A stretch of 5,907 nucleotides of DNA from Candidatus Zixiibacteriota bacterium (GTDB lineage: Bacteria; Zixibacteria; MSB-5A5; SM1-73), in contig CP070839.1 in NCBI GenBank assembly GCA_020341875.1, positions 444,278 through 450,184 of the forward strand, read 5' to 3'. The notes beneath the pieces are model-generated. The model did not search any database. It was not told the DNA's origin and saw nothing but the letters and a program-made list of their open reading frames with translations. This document shows positions 5,882-5,907 of the stretch, in pieces (within the stretch, counting starts at the first letter, position 1; the number at the start of each line of letters is the position of its first letter). The position numbers and the translations under genes are program-made.

Positions 5882-5907
5882 AGCACAGCGTTTGCGCTCG
5901 CTTGCGC

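Noticed and set aside
5884..5907. GC-rich GCGCTCGCTTGCGC at the window edge as a terminator or repeat
   Set aside because: It is cut by the window end, no partner copy is present, and the resemblance to GGCTCGCT at 353-360 is only six bases.

Overview
This window appears to come from the chromosome of an uncultured-type bacterium of the FCB assemblage (Zixibacteria, Latescibacteria, KSB1, Eisenbacteria and similar lineages). This is an inference from protein style. One protein ends in an NPFNP / 'VYNVLGQRV' / 'SGIYFYRM' tail of the FlgD-Ig / type IX-sorting kind. Another ends in a dockerin of the 'NVGDVVYLVNYLYKGGPAP' type. A third ends in a WGL-hydrophobic-Arg tail resembling IPTL-CTERM. No RNA gene, mobile element or CRISPR array was seen.

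Layout from left to right. Positions 1-252 (+) hold the last 83 residues of a secreted protein whose body lies outside the window. A strong intrinsic terminator follows at 287-322, and its stem could also work for the convergent operon. Positions 323-559 are non-coding. On the minus strand, read from right to left, there is a two-gene operon: a 1133-residue multidomain M14 zinc carboxypeptidase (5636-2235), followed 25-37 nt later by a 545-residue M14 paralogue (2197-560, or from 2209). Positions 5637-5907 form the upstream regulatory region, with a clear Shine-Dalgarno, a plausible minus-strand promoter, and an 11-bp perfect inverted repeat around a second, outward-facing promoter-like element.

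Both peptidases have a signal peptide, a similar N-terminal pro-region, a full set of M14 zinc ligands (HxxE plus a later His), an NR substrate-binding pair, a catalytic Glu and a carboxypeptidase-regulatory-like beta-sandwich. They differ after that. The large one carries about 700 residues of extra domains (a beta-sandwich, two 'DPGET'-type Ig-like domains, a 'VDDDGG' alpha/beta-looking domain) and a two-repeat calcium-binding dockerin. The small one stops at a membrane-spanning sorting-type tail. The simplest reading is a tandem duplication that produced two extracytoplasmic peptidases with different destinations, perhaps for peptide scavenging or processing of surface proteins. The substrates cannot be told from sequence. 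No wholly new system is evident. The points most worth following are the three different C-terminal targeting tails within 6 kb and the upstream inverted repeat.
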